From UMGS172 sp045647525 (lineage in GTDB: Bacteria > Bacillota > Clostridia > Oscillospirales > Acutalibacteraceae): a DNA stretch of 33,590 nucleotides. The notes under the pieces were generated by a model. The model did no database searches. It was not told the origin of the DNA and saw only the letters and a program-made list of their open reading frames with translations. This document shows positions 24,513 to 32,376 of the stretch, in pieces. Numbering within the stretch: position 1 is the stretch's first letter; the number at the start of each line of letters is the position of its first letter. The position numbers and the translations under genes are program-made. The DNA is taken from positions 1-33,590 of the forward strand of contig JAZRMK010000050.1 of the NCBI GenBank assembly GCA_045647525.1. Reading direction: 5' to 3'.

Positions 24513-24539
24513 GAGCCGTCAGTTTTGACGGCTCTTTTT
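24513..24539 (+). terminator. Rho-independent terminator of the micro-ORF transcript
   Basis: GAGCCGTCA (24513-24521) pairs with TGACGGCTC (24526-24534) around a 4-base loop, followed by five T residues. Its end coincides with the first base of the convergent dpaB stop codon. On the minus strand the tail is T-poor, so it is mainly a plus-strand terminator. Confidence 0.9.
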
Positions 24540-25108
24540 CATTTTATGATAGGTTGTAACTGTATACCTTTAAATGCCGATTCAACTGCTTCGGGAATCA
24601 GTGTGAAATCGGCTACGCAGGAAGTGTGTTTTTCATTAGGACTATCTTCGCTAAAAGGAACAAAAAATACATTTTTTGTGTTAAGCAATAATCCGATATT
24701 TTTTGCACTCGCACTTAATGCATCGTTGGTAGAAGGAGCAATAATTAACGGTTTTTCATTTCTTAAATGAGCTTTTGCAGCCATTGTCACACTTGTATCT
24801 GTAATACCAAGTGCAAGTTTTCCCAAGGTGTTGCCGGTGCAAGGTGCAATTATCAGTGCATCAAGTAAACTTTTAGGCCCGATAGGCTCCGCGTCCTTGA
24901 TGGTATGAATAACCTTGTTTTCGCAGATTTCTTCAACATCTTTAATAAAATCTTCTGCTTTATAAAATCTTGTATCGGTATTATAAACGATTTCAGAAAA
25001 AATCGGTATGATGTTATATTGTCTGAGTTTTAGTTCTTTTAAAGTGTTCAATGCCTTTTTTAATGTGCAAAACGAACCGCAAACAGCATATCCTATTGTG
25101 TGAGACAT
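24539..25108 (-). CDS. dpaB: Dipicolinate synthase subunit B
   Basis: DpaB (SpoVFB) is the flavoprotein-like subunit that works with DpaA to make dipicolinic acid from dihydrodipicolinate in the mother cell. The 189-residue protein has the N-terminal IGYAVCGSFCTLKKAL. The flavoprotein-type core is ALIIAPCTGNTLGKLALGI and EKPLIIAPSTNDALSASAKN. GAGAGGATC precedes its ATG. It overlaps the end of dpaA by 16 bases, so the pair is cotranscribed and coupled. Sigma-K-dependent expression is known for Bacillus. Confidence 0.95.
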   Translation of the reverse strand: MSHTIGYAVCGSFCTLKKALNTLKELKLRQYNIIPIFSEIVYNTDTRFYKAEDFIKDVEEICENKVIHTIKDAEPIGPKSLLDALIIAPCTGNTLGKLALGITDTSVTMAAKAHLRNEKPLIIAPSTNDALSASAKNIGLLLNTKNVFFVPFSEDSPNEKHTSCVADFTLIPEAVESAFKGIQLQPIIK

Positions 25109-25947
25109 TCAGATCCTCTCCTTTTGGTGTTTAAGTATTGTAAAATGTCGTTTGCTATTATTTGACCTGCGGTTTTTGGAAAATATTTTCCGGGAAGTCC
25201 TGGGTAACTTTGTACATTTATTCCGTATTCCTTGGCGGCAGCAAAATCGGTTCCTGAGTTTGTGGCCAAATCCATAACAAAACAACTTTCATTCTGATTT
25301 CCGAAGAACTTACGATTGAGTACAGGTGCTGGAACAGTGTTAAAAACAAAATCAAACTTCTTATCGGTTTCGTATATCTTGTCGGTGTTTAAACTTGTTA
25401 AGCCATCGGTTTCTATATACGCAAGCGTACCGTCGTTTCTTGATGTTGCGGTAATTTTGACGCCGAATGGCTTTAATAATTGACATAACAATTTGCCGAT
25501 TCTTCCGTAGCCTATCACAAGTGCAGAACTGTTGAACAGTGAAATAGGAGTTTCTTTTATTGCAATAGAGATTGCAGCCTCGGCGGTGAGTAGTGCGTTT
25601 TTTACTGTTAACGGTTCACTTTCATAAAAGTCATAATAGGGAATAAGGCTCTCGTTTAATTGGTCTTTAAACTGTGCCGGCATCATACCACCGATCACGG
25701 TTTTAGGTCCACAGCTTATTATATCATCGAGGTATATAACTTCGTTGGAAAGAGGTGCCCGTACGGTTCTCTGGTCTGAAGAGGTTGGCAGTGGTAGAAT
25801 TACTGCATCAGCATCTGCAATATTTTCACACAAAAGACCGTTATTTTTGTCACTCAATCCTAAGGTGTTGACCTTAAACCCTTTTTTGTGCAAAAATTCT
25901 GCGGTGAAGAGCGTTCTGTCATCTCCGCCGATGAAAAGTAAATTCAT
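25093..25947 (-). CDS. dpaA: Dipicolinate synthase subunit A
   Basis: DpaA (SpoVFA) is the NAD(P)-dependent subunit of dipicolinate synthase. The 284-residue protein has an N-terminal Rossmann-like domain (MNLLFIGGDDRTLFTAEFL). A second nucleotide-binding motif, ALVIGYGRIGKLLCQLLKPF, lies in the middle, followed by VFNTVPAPVL and DLATNSGTDF. The ATG at 25947 follows AGGAGTGAGGTT. A longer reading from 25968 would start inside a terminator stem. Many Clostridium species lack DpaAB and use an EtfA-type route, so this is a useful lineage marker. Confidence 0.95.
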   Translation of the reverse strand: MNLLFIGGDDRTLFTAEFLHKKGFKVNTLGLSDKNNGLLCENIADADAVILPLPTSSDQRTVRAPLSNEVIYLDDIISCGPKTVIGGMMPAQFKDQLNESLIPYYDFYESEPLTVKNALLTAEAAISIAIKETPISLFNSSALVIGYGRIGKLLCQLLKPFGVKITATSRNDGTLAYIETDGLTSLNTDKIYETDKKFDFVFNTVPAPVLNRKFFGNQNESCFVMDLATNSGTDFAAAKEYGINVQSYPGLPGKYFPKTAGQIIANDILQYLNTKRRGSECLTQ

Positions 25948-25960
25948 AACCTCACTCCTA

Positions 25961-26021
25961 AAAAACACCTCATAAATGCTAAGATAAATAACTATCTTTT
26001 TAACATTTTATGAGGTGTTTT
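25961..26021 (-). terminator. Large stem-loop terminator after cca
   Basis: AAAACACCTCATAAA (25962-25976) pairs perfectly over 15 bp with TTTATGAGGTGTTTT (26007-26021). An inner AAGATA/TATCTT hairpin lies at 25981-25986 and 25994-25999. On the minus strand the stem ends in six T residues (25966-25961), just after cca and before the dpaA ribosome binding site. Confidence 0.85.
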
Positions 26022-26030
26022 GCAATTTGT
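26004..26030 (-). promoter_or_regulatory. Possible sigma-K promoter of dpaAB
   Basis: On the minus strand, AC (26030-26029) is followed after exactly 16 bases by CATAAAATG (26012-26004). The sigma-K consensus is AC-N16/17-CATAnnnTA, so only the last base differs. Transcripts starting near 25997-26000 would carry only the distal half of the terminator stem and escape it. This is inferred from the Bacillus consensus. Confidence 0.4.
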
Positions 26031-27211
26031 CACTTTAATTTAAGTGCAGTATTTATTAAAATTTCTTTTGTGTTAAGCTCAGGGTCTTCGATACACAGTG
26101 ATAGAAGCTTATCTATCATTACTCCTAAATTTGCACCCGAAAATCCTAATTGTTTGAGGTCATTTCCGTTAATATTTAAATGTTTTATCTCGTAGGGCTC
26201 GTTTCTTTCCAAAATTTCTTTCAACAGTTTTCTCAAAAGAACTTGATTTTCAAAAAATAAATGTTCACAGTTGATTATTACTGCGACCGCAGAAAGTCCG
26301 TATCGGTTTAAAATAAACTTCAAAGATGTTTTGTCGGTAGGGTTCTCATCTCTAATTATCATCAGATACTTTTTAAAGTTATTTAGTGTGTCATTATCTG
26401 ACTTTAAGCTTTTAAGAATATTTTCACCGTCGAGATTGAAAGATTTACTTAAAAAAGCAAATCTCAGTGCAAAATCGAGTGGCAAACCGTTTAAAATTTT
26501 TAATGTTGCGTTGCAAGAAATTTTCATGCCTAATTCTAAAAACGCATCACTTTTAAACAGAGGATCTGAATTTTGAGGATAAGGGGAAAGAATAATTTTT
26601 TTAAACTCGGAAAAGACGCGTTCTTTACTCAAAAATTCTACTGTTTTACTTAATTTCAGTGCGGCAGTTTTAGTTTTTTCTTCAATTTCAAATCCCAACT
26701 GTGAGGAAAATCTAAAAGCACGCATAATACGTAAAGCATCTTCCGTGAATCGTTTTTCGGGGTCACCGACCGCCCTTATTAAACGTGCGTTTATATCTTC
26801 AATTCCGTTAAGCGGATCTGAAAATAAGGTTTTCGGATTGTATAGAATAGCATTCATTGTGAAATCACGTCGGTCTAAATCATCTTTTACCGACGATAAA
26901 AATTTTACGCTTTCGGGTGAACGGTGGTCAGAATAGCCATTTTCGGTTCGGTATGTCGTTACTTCAATTGAGTTGCCGCAAATTATTACTGTGACCGTGC
27001 CGTGTTTTATCCCCGTGGGTACTGTCTTTTCGAAGATATTTATAATATCCTGCGGTGTTGCATTGGTGGTGATGTCGAAATCAAATGGCGTTTTAGAAAG
27101 AATAAGGTCCCTGATTGCTCCGCCTACACAGAATGCCTCAAAACCTGCATTTTCCAATGTTTCAAGCGCCGTTTTTACATATGAAGGTAAAATAATTTGC
27201 AATATTTTCAC
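26030..27211 (-). CDS. cca: CCA tRNA nucleotidyltransferase
   Basis: This class II nucleotidyltransferase adds or repairs the 3' CCA of tRNAs. The 393-residue protein has FCVGGAIRDLIL and the catalytic DFDITT (DxD metal ligands). It also has RRDFTMNAI and the nucleotide-selecting region DPEKRFTEDALRIMRAFRFSS. A helical C-terminal part follows. The two tRNA genes seen here already encode CCA, so repair is the likely main role for those. The start appears to be GTG at 27211, with AGAAAGAAG just upstream; another start a few codons inside is possible. It is divergent from murC. Confidence 0.93.
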   Translation of the reverse strand: MKILQIILPSYVKTALETLENAGFEAFCVGGAIRDLILSKTPFDFDITTNATPQDIINIFEKTVPTGIKHGTVTVIICGNSIEVTTYRTENGYSDHRSPESVKFLSSVKDDLDRRDFTMNAILYNPKTLFSDPLNGIEDINARLIRAVGDPEKRFTEDALRIMRAFRFSSQLGFEIEEKTKTAALKLSKTVEFLSKERVFSEFKKIILSPYPQNSDPLFKSDAFLELGMKISCNATLKILNGLPLDFALRFAFLSKSFNLDGENILKSLKSDNDTLNNFKKYLMIIRDENPTDKTSLKFILNRYGLSAVAVIINCEHLFFENQVLLRKLLKEILERNEPYEIKHLNINGNDLKQLGFSGANLGVMIDKLLSLCIEDPELNTKEILINTALKLK

Positions 27212-27293
27212 TTCTTTCTAAATTAGGTGTTTATTTTTTTATTGAAAGATTGTATAATAATTAGGTAAATTTATCTCATAAAGGGTGTGCCTT

Positions 27294-28664
27294 ATGAATT
27301 TAAAAGCAGATGAGTTGATATTAAACGCAAAAAGAATACACATGATAGGTGTCGGCGGCTCGGGTATGTGCCCGTTGGCCGAGATTTTGCATTCCGAAGG
27401 TTTTAGCCTTTCGGGTTCCGATGTTAATGAGAGTGACCCGTTAAAAAGGGTCAGAGCGTTGGGCGTTGATGTTAAAATGGGGCATAGCGAACAAAATGTT
27501 CACGGTGCAGACCTGGTTGTATATTCTGCCGCGATTTCTAAGGATAACCCTGAACTTAAAGAGGCAGAACGCCTTAGTATTCCTACTATGGAACGTTCAG
27601 AACTGCTGGGTGCTATTACAAGGCGTTTCGAAAAGGTCATTGGCGTATGCGGTACACACGGTAAGACCACGACATCATCGGCAGTAGCGCAGGTTCTTAT
27701 TATGAACGGCTATGATCCCACCGCCGTTATAGGTGGAAGACTGCCGCTTATCAACGCAAACGGCAGGGCAGGAAAATCGGATTATATGGTTTGTGAGTCC
27801 TGTGAGTTTGTTGATACGTTTTTAAAACTTTCGCCCGATATGGCGGTTCTACTCAATATTGACAATGATCACCTTGATTATTTTAAAACGATGGATAATC
27901 TTGTCGCATCGTTTACTAAATTCTTGAATCTTTCAAATGTAGCGGTCATAAACGGTGATGACGAGCTTTGTGTTAAAGCCGCAAGGGATTTTAAGGGTGA
28001 GAAGATAACATTCGGTTTAAATCCTCATAATGATTATACAGCAACTTGTATTGAACCTGCAAGTCTTGGTTTTAAATTTAAGGTCAATTATAAAGGGAAT
28101 TACATTTTTGACCTTGAACTTTCGGTTCCCGGTAAGCATAATGTTATGAATGCGCTTAGCGTTGTTGCTGCCTGCCGCTATTACGGTGTTACCGACGAAG
28201 GCATCAAAAAGGGTATTGAAGCTTTTGGCGGTGCCGGACGAAGATTCGAAAAGTTAGGTGAATTTGAAGGTATTACTTTGGTGGACGATTATGCGCATCA
28301 TCCGACCGAGATCACTGCAACACTCAATGCCGCAAAACAGCTTAATTTCAATAATGTCATAGCTGTTTTTCAACCCTTTACTTTTTCCAGAACCGAACTG
28401 TTAAAACAAGAATTTATTGATGCGTTGTCGATAGCCGATAAAGTTATTCTGACACCTATTATGGGCTCTCGTGAGGTCAATACGACGGGTATTTCGTCCG
28501 AACATCTCGCGGCAGGATTAAAGGATGCTGTTATAGTTGCAGACCTTAAAGAAGCTGCTGAAAAGTCGATTGAAATTGCCCAAAAAGGTGATATTATCAT
28601 CACAATGGGCGGCGGCGACATTTACAAATCTGCATATATGATGCGTGAGATGTTTAATAAATAA
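27294..28664 (+). CDS. murC: UDP-N-acetylmuramate--L-alanine ligase
   Basis: MurC adds L-alanine to UDP-MurNAc, the first cytoplasmic amino-acid step of peptidoglycan synthesis. The 456-residue protein has the N-terminal UDP-binding motif HMIGVGGSGMCPLAEIL. The Mur ligase ATP-binding motif is GVCGTHGKTTTSS. The central domain has LNIDNDHLDYF, and the C-terminal domain has VDDYAHHPTEI. The ATG at 27294 follows AAAGGG with 8 bases spacing; an in-frame GTG at 27285 overlaps that site. A -10-like TATAAT (27253-27258) lies upstream without a clear -35. The gene is monocistronic, closed by a terminator. Confidence 0.97.
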   Translation: MNLKADELILNAKRIHMIGVGGSGMCPLAEILHSEGFSLSGSDVNESDPLKRVRALGVDVKMGHSEQNVHGADLVVYSAAISKDNPELKEAERLSIPTMERSELLGAITRRFEKVIGVCGTHGKTTTSSAVAQVLIMNGYDPTAVIGGRLPLINANGRAGKSDYMVCESCEFVDTFLKLSPDMAVLLNIDNDHLDYFKTMDNLVASFTKFLNLSNVAVINGDDELCVKAARDFKGEKITFGLNPHNDYTATCIEPASLGFKFKVNYKGNYIFDLELSVPGKHNVMNALSVVAACRYYGVTDEGIKKGIEAFGGAGRRFEKLGEFEGITLVDDYAHHPTEITATLNAAKQLNFNNVIAVFQPFTFSRTELLKQEFIDALSIADKVILTPIMGSREVNTTGISSEHLAAGLKDAVIVADLKEAAEKSIEIAQKGDIIITMGGGDIYKSAYMMREMFNK

Positions 28665-28675
28665 TTTAAATGGAT

Positions 28676-28711
28676 AAAAGCTTCGAGGTACAAAGCCTCG
28701 AAGCTTTTTTT
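28676..28711 (+). terminator. Rho-independent terminator of murC
   Basis: AAAAGCTTCGAGG (28676-28688) pairs with CCTCGAAGCTTTT (28696-28708) around a 7-base loop. A run of seven T residues starts at 28705. It separates murC from the spoIIIA operon. Confidence 0.95.
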
Positions 28712-28713
28712 GT

Positions 28714-28741
28714 TCTATTGCAATTTTTAATAACATAATAT
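28714..28741 (+). promoter_or_regulatory. Possible sigma-E promoter of the spoIIIA operon
   Basis: TCTATT (28714-28719) and CATAATAT (28734-28741) are 14 bases apart. They lie 29 bases before the spoIIIAA start and just after the murC terminator. The -10 matches 6 of 8 bases of the sigma-E consensus CATACAAT. spoIIIA is sigma-E-dependent in Bacillus; the match itself is only moderate. Confidence 0.35.
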
Positions 28742-28770
28742 TGAACAGTAGTCGGAAGGACGTGCTGTTT

Positions 28771-29745
28771 ATGAAGAATAAATATGAGATATTTAAGGAA
28801 ATTTTGCAATATTTTCCCGAAAGACTAGTGTCAACACTTAACAAACTACCTACGCGTTCTGTTTTCGGAATGAGCGAAATCAGATTAAGACTCGGCAGAC
28901 CGTTATGCATTACAACCGATGGACAAAGCTTTTTTGTGACAGTGAACGGAACACTTTGCAGCCTTTTGCAGTCGGGAATTTATACAGTTACCGACGATGA
29001 TATAAATATAACCTTCCGTAATATGTGCGATTCATCAGTCTATGCTTATGCTCAACAAATAAAAAACGGATATATTTCTTTGAAAAACGGTTGCAGGGCA
29101 GGACTTGCTGCAACGGCAGTCTATGAAAACGGTGAAATTATTTCTTTTCGGTCGATTTCATCAATAAATATTCGTCTTGCAACCGAGTATAAAGGCTGTG
29201 CTTTACCTATTGCTAAATATTTAAGTGGCGGACTTCTTATTGCAGGACCGCCATCAAGCGGAAAAACAACCATGCTTCGTGATGCAGTTCGTCTGGTATC
29301 ATCAGGTGTGGGCACGGAGAGAAGACGTGTTGCGATAGTTGATACGAGGGGAGAAATAGCGGCTGTACGTGACGGACAACCGCAAAATGATTTGGGACCG
29401 TTAAGTGATGTAATAAACGGTGTAGAAAAGGTCGCAGGGATAGAAATGGCTGTGAGAACTCTGAATCCACAGGTTATTGCTTTTGATGAGATTTTCAGTG
29501 AAGAAGAGGCGATAGAGGTGAAAAAGGTGTTTTTTGCAGGCGTTGATATCTTCACAACAGTTCATTTAAGCTCAATGGATGATATTTATAACCGAGCAGC
29601 AGCGTTGAAGGTTTTGTCATCAGGGGCAATAAATACAGTCTGCTTTTTGAAGAATGTCGGTGCAGTACCTTTGATCTATAAAGTAGATATCGTTGATAAA
29701 ACAATAAAATTAAAATTACAAGAAGGGGAAGTAGGAGTTGTTTAA
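28771..29745 (+). CDS. spoIIIAA: Stage III sporulation protein AA (ATPase)
   Basis: SpoIIIAA is the secretion-type ATPase that powers the SpoIIIA-SpoIIQ channel between mother cell and forespore. The 324-residue protein has a Walker A motif GPPSSGKTT (159-167, K165). Walker B is VIAFDEIF (D239-E240). The N-terminal region contains FGMSEIRLRLGRPL, typical of the family. The ATG at 28771 follows GGAAGGA. It is the first gene of an eight-gene operon, and the 3' end overlaps spoIIIAB by 8 bases. Confidence 0.97.
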   Translation: MKNKYEIFKEILQYFPERLVSTLNKLPTRSVFGMSEIRLRLGRPLCITTDGQSFFVTVNGTLCSLLQSGIYTVTDDDINITFRNMCDSSVYAYAQQIKNGYISLKNGCRAGLAATAVYENGEIISFRSISSINIRLATEYKGCALPIAKYLSGGLLIAGPPSSGKTTMLRDAVRLVSSGVGTERRRVAIVDTRGEIAAVRDGQPQNDLGPLSDVINGVEKVAGIEMAVRTLNPQVIAFDEIFSEEEAIEVKKVFFAGVDIFTTVHLSSMDDIYNRAAALKVLSSGAINTVCFLKNVGAVPLIYKVDIVDKTIKLKLQEGEVGVV

Positions 29746-30217
29746 ATTGCTCGGTGTGATGCTTTTTTCCGCTTCTTTGTGCCTGCCGGGATTTATTATG
29801 AGTGAACGTTTATTAAAAAGAAAAAGGTACATGCAGTTCTTTTCGGAATTCTGCGGCAGAGTTTCACTTTCTTTCTTTGACGGCGGAGACAATATTTTTT
29901 CGATAATAAAAAGGGAATCGGCAGATGATTACCGATTTCTGTCTGTAATTGACAAAAAAATGATAAGCAATAAAAAGGAACTATTGTCCCTTTTTTCCAA
30001 AAACGGAATCGAGTCGGATGACGCAGAGGATGTAGCACAGTTTTTTCTGAAATTAGGGTTTGGTGATATCGAATCGCAGCGAAGACACTGTGAATTATAT
30101 CGAACTCGATTCGAATTACGATACAAAGAGTCGGCAGAAGAGTGTTCTAATAAAGGCAAGGTCTATAAAACAATGTTTTTGTCATTGGGACTGTCTGCTT
30201 TTATAATTTTGATTTGA
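29738..30217 (+). CDS. spoIIIAB: Stage III sporulation protein AB
   Basis: SpoIIIAB is a mother-cell membrane protein resembling the cytoplasmic domain of type II secretion GspF. The 159-residue protein has an N-terminal hydrophobic segment (about 4-20). A helical soluble domain follows (GRVSLSFFDGGDNIFSII, then KLGFGDIESQRRHCE). A C-terminal hydrophobic segment ends the chain (MFLSLGLSAFIILI). It appears to start at the TTG at 29738, with AAGGGG and AGGAG just upstream, overlapping spoIIIAA. An ATG at 29759 is the alternative. Confidence 0.92.
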   Translation: MFKLLGVMLFSASLCLPGFIMSERLLKRKRYMQFFSEFCGRVSLSFFDGGDNIFSIIKRESADDYRFLSVIDKKMISNKKELLSLFSKNGIESDDAEDVAQFFLKLGFGDIESQRRHCELYRTRFELRYKESAEECSNKGKVYKTMFLSLGLSAFIILI

Positions 30218-30227
30218 AGGTAAGAAA

Positions 30228-30422
30228 ATGGATGTAGATTTTGTTTTTCAGGTTGCGGGCATCGGAATAATTGTAGCGGTTTTAAACCAACTTCTTGTTC
30301 GTTCTGGTCGCGAGGAACAAGCCATGCTGACAACATTGGCAGGTCTTATAGTTGTTTTGATTATGGTCGTTACCGAAATAGGAAACCTTTTTGAGTTGAT
30401 AAAGTCGGTGTTTGGATTGTGA
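30228..30422 (+). CDS. spoIIIAC: Stage III sporulation protein AC
   Basis: This 64-residue protein is made of two membrane segments (about 5-22 and 36-55). Between them is a short charged loop, RSGREEQAML, as in SpoIIIAC. It is thought to be an inner-membrane component of the mother-cell-side channel. GAAGGTAAG precedes the ATG. The stop overlaps the next start as GTGA at 30419. Confidence 0.95.
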   Translation: MDVDFVFQVAGIGIIVAVLNQLLVRSGREEQAMLTTLAGLIVVLIMVVTEIGNLFELIKSVFGL

Positions 30423-30808
30423 GTACTTTTAATGTAATATTTGGTATAGCATCCATCACGCTTGTTGCTGCAATTGTATTAAAGCAATATAAGCCTGAAT
30501 TTTCGTTGACGATAGTGCTTGTTGGATGTGCGCTTTTATTGTTACTGGTGCTTTCGAAATTAGGTGGGGTTTTTGAAGAATTAAAGGGTTTATTAAATGA
30601 GTTCTCAATAAGTGCCGAAGTCTTCGGTATAACATTAAAGGCATTAGGCATTTGTACTATTGCCGAATTTGCTTCTAACGTCTCGCGTGATTTCGGGTTT
30701 ACAGCATTGGCGGGCAACATCGAACTCGGCGGTAAAATTTTGGTGTGTATTTTGGCTTTGCCGATAATAAAAGAAGTGGTTTCGGTTGCCGTGGAGTTGA
30801 TAAAATGA
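30419..30808 (+). CDS. spoIIIAD: Stage III sporulation protein AD
   Basis: This 129-residue polytopic protein has about three or four membrane segments. The family-typical centre is ISAEVFGITLKALGICTIAE, and the end is GGKILVCILALPIIKEVVSV. It is a membrane subunit of the SpoIIIA channel. A GTG start overlaps the spoIIIAC stop by 4 bases, and the stop overlaps the spoIIIAE start as ATGA, so translation is coupled on both sides. Confidence 0.95.
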   Translation: MSTFNVIFGIASITLVAAIVLKQYKPEFSLTIVLVGCALLLLLVLSKLGGVFEELKGLLNEFSISAEVFGITLKALGICTIAEFASNVSRDFGFTALAGNIELGGKILVCILALPIIKEVVSVAVELIK

Positions 30809-31902
30809 AGGTAGTAATTTGTGTCGCTTTTATTATTATTTTGCTTTTGTTTCCACAATCGGTAAGAGGAATGGAAACTGATGAGATAATGGACGAACTG
30901 TCAGACTCTCTTATAGACGAAACAAAGATAAAAATAGATAAGGAAGTAGAAGAGAATCTTAAAGATTTTAGTTTGACTAATTATTCTAAAAACCTTGAAA
31001 ACTTAACAGTTGATAATATTTTTGAGGAGATATATAAACTCTTTAAGTTCGGTTTTTCACATCAGTTTACGGCAGCTCTATCATTGATTTCAGTGCTTAT
31101 AATTTCATCGTTGCTTGTCAATTTCAATAAGCAAAACAAAACTGTCGATTTGGTTGTTGTTTTAAGCGTTCTTATCTTTACGGTTATTCCTGCATCAAAG
31201 GTGGTTTCTTCACTTTGCGGTGCATTAAAATCCGCAACAGTGCTTTTTAATTCATCTGTACCTACTTTTGCAGGACTTGTAGTTGCCAAAGGGAAAGCGG
31301 TTACTGCTACATATATGTCAGCAACCTTGCTTTTGACCGGTCAGTTTTTAACCTATGTTTCAACCTTTTTGGTTGTACCATTAAGCAGTATGCAAATGTC
31401 ACTTAATATCGGAACATCTTTACTCAATGATGTAAAGCTAAACTCTGTTTCTTCTTCTATCACAAAGATTTCTATGTGGATATTGTCGGCTGTATCTACT
31501 GTGTTTTTAGGCGTATTGGGTTTACAGTCTCTAATTACTGTGCCTGCCGACAATCTTTCGATGAAGGGATTAAAGTTTGTTGCAGGCTCGGTAGTTCCTG
31601 TTGTGGGTAATGTTATAAGCGAGAGCATCGGTACTGTGTCGAGTTGTGTAAAGTTACTTTCGTCAACAGTGGCAATCTATGTTATTGCTGCAATGTGCGT
31701 TATTTTATTACCCGTAATTGTTGATATTATTTTGTGGAAAATCTCTTTGTTTTTATGCCGAGTTACTGCTGAGTTTTTAAATAACGGAAGATCGGCAGAA
31801 CTTATTAAGTCGGCGGAGAGTTGTTTTACCTTGATTCTCGGTGTTACGATTTTAAGTTTTTTACTGTTTATCATCTCGGTAACCGTAATAACTTTGGTAT
31901 AA
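30805..31902 (+). CDS. spoIIIAE: Stage III sporulation protein AE
   Basis: This is the largest membrane subunit of the SpoIIIA channel. The 365-residue protein begins with a signal-like segment (MKVVICVAFIIILLLFPQSV). An acidic extracytoplasmic stretch follows, then about seven hydrophobic segments. Conserved parts include PTFAGLVVAKGKAVTATYMS and FVAGSVVPVVGNVISES. The ATG at 30805 overlaps the spoIIIAD stop (ATGA). An earlier in-frame start at 30745 lies within spoIIIAD and is rejected. Confidence 0.95.
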   Translation: MKVVICVAFIIILLLFPQSVRGMETDEIMDELSDSLIDETKIKIDKEVEENLKDFSLTNYSKNLENLTVDNIFEEIYKLFKFGFSHQFTAALSLISVLIISSLLVNFNKQNKTVDLVVVLSVLIFTVIPASKVVSSLCGALKSATVLFNSSVPTFAGLVVAKGKAVTATYMSATLLLTGQFLTYVSTFLVVPLSSMQMSLNIGTSLLNDVKLNSVSSSITKISMWILSAVSTVFLGVLGLQSLITVPADNLSMKGLKFVAGSVVPVVGNVISESIGTVSSCVKLLSSTVAIYVIAAMCVILLPVIVDIILWKISLFLCRVTAEFLNNGRSAELIKSAESCFTLILGVTILSFLLFIISVTVITLV

Positions 31903-31911
31903 AGGTGGATT

Positions 31912-32376
31912 ATGAACGAAATTAAAACCGTTATTGCAATTTTAACAGTGTCATTTATAGTTTACGGTATTGTTTTGATTTTCACACCGGCAGGAAATAT
32001 GGGGAAATTTTTTAAGTCGGTTACATCGGTGTTTTTAATTGCAATAGTTATATTGACTGTAAGCAATGCTGATCCCAAATTCGATTTTAACAGTGAATTT
32101 AATACAGATGTGCATTTGGAATCAAGCAATTTTAATGTAAATTCAGTTACAAAAATGGTTATTGAAAGCGATATTAAGGCTTACCTTTTAAAGTTGTTTG
32201 CTGAAAATGGTGTGAGCGTTGATAATTTGTCTGTTTTAACAAATATTTCAGACGATGGTAGCATATCAATTAACAAAATAGTTATAGAATCCAAAACAAC
32301 ATATTTTGAAGGAATAAAGGATATTATGGAAAATGAGAATTTAAAATACGAAATTCTGGAGACGGATAATGAATGA
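31912..32376 (+). CDS. spoIIIAF: Stage III sporulation protein AF
   Basis: This 154-residue protein has two N-terminal membrane segments (about 5-26 and 36-51). A soluble C-terminal domain about 100 residues long is predicted to face the intermembrane space, where family members show a ring-building-motif-like fold. AAAGGTGG precedes the ATG. It overlaps spoIIIAG by 8 bases. Confidence 0.92.
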   Translation: MNEIKTVIAILTVSFIVYGIVLIFTPAGNMGKFFKSVTSVFLIAIVILTVSNADPKFDFNSEFNTDVHLESSNFNVNSVTKMVIESDIKAYLLKLFAENGVSVDNLSVLTNISDDGSISINKIVIESKTTYFEGIKDIMENENLKYEILETDNE

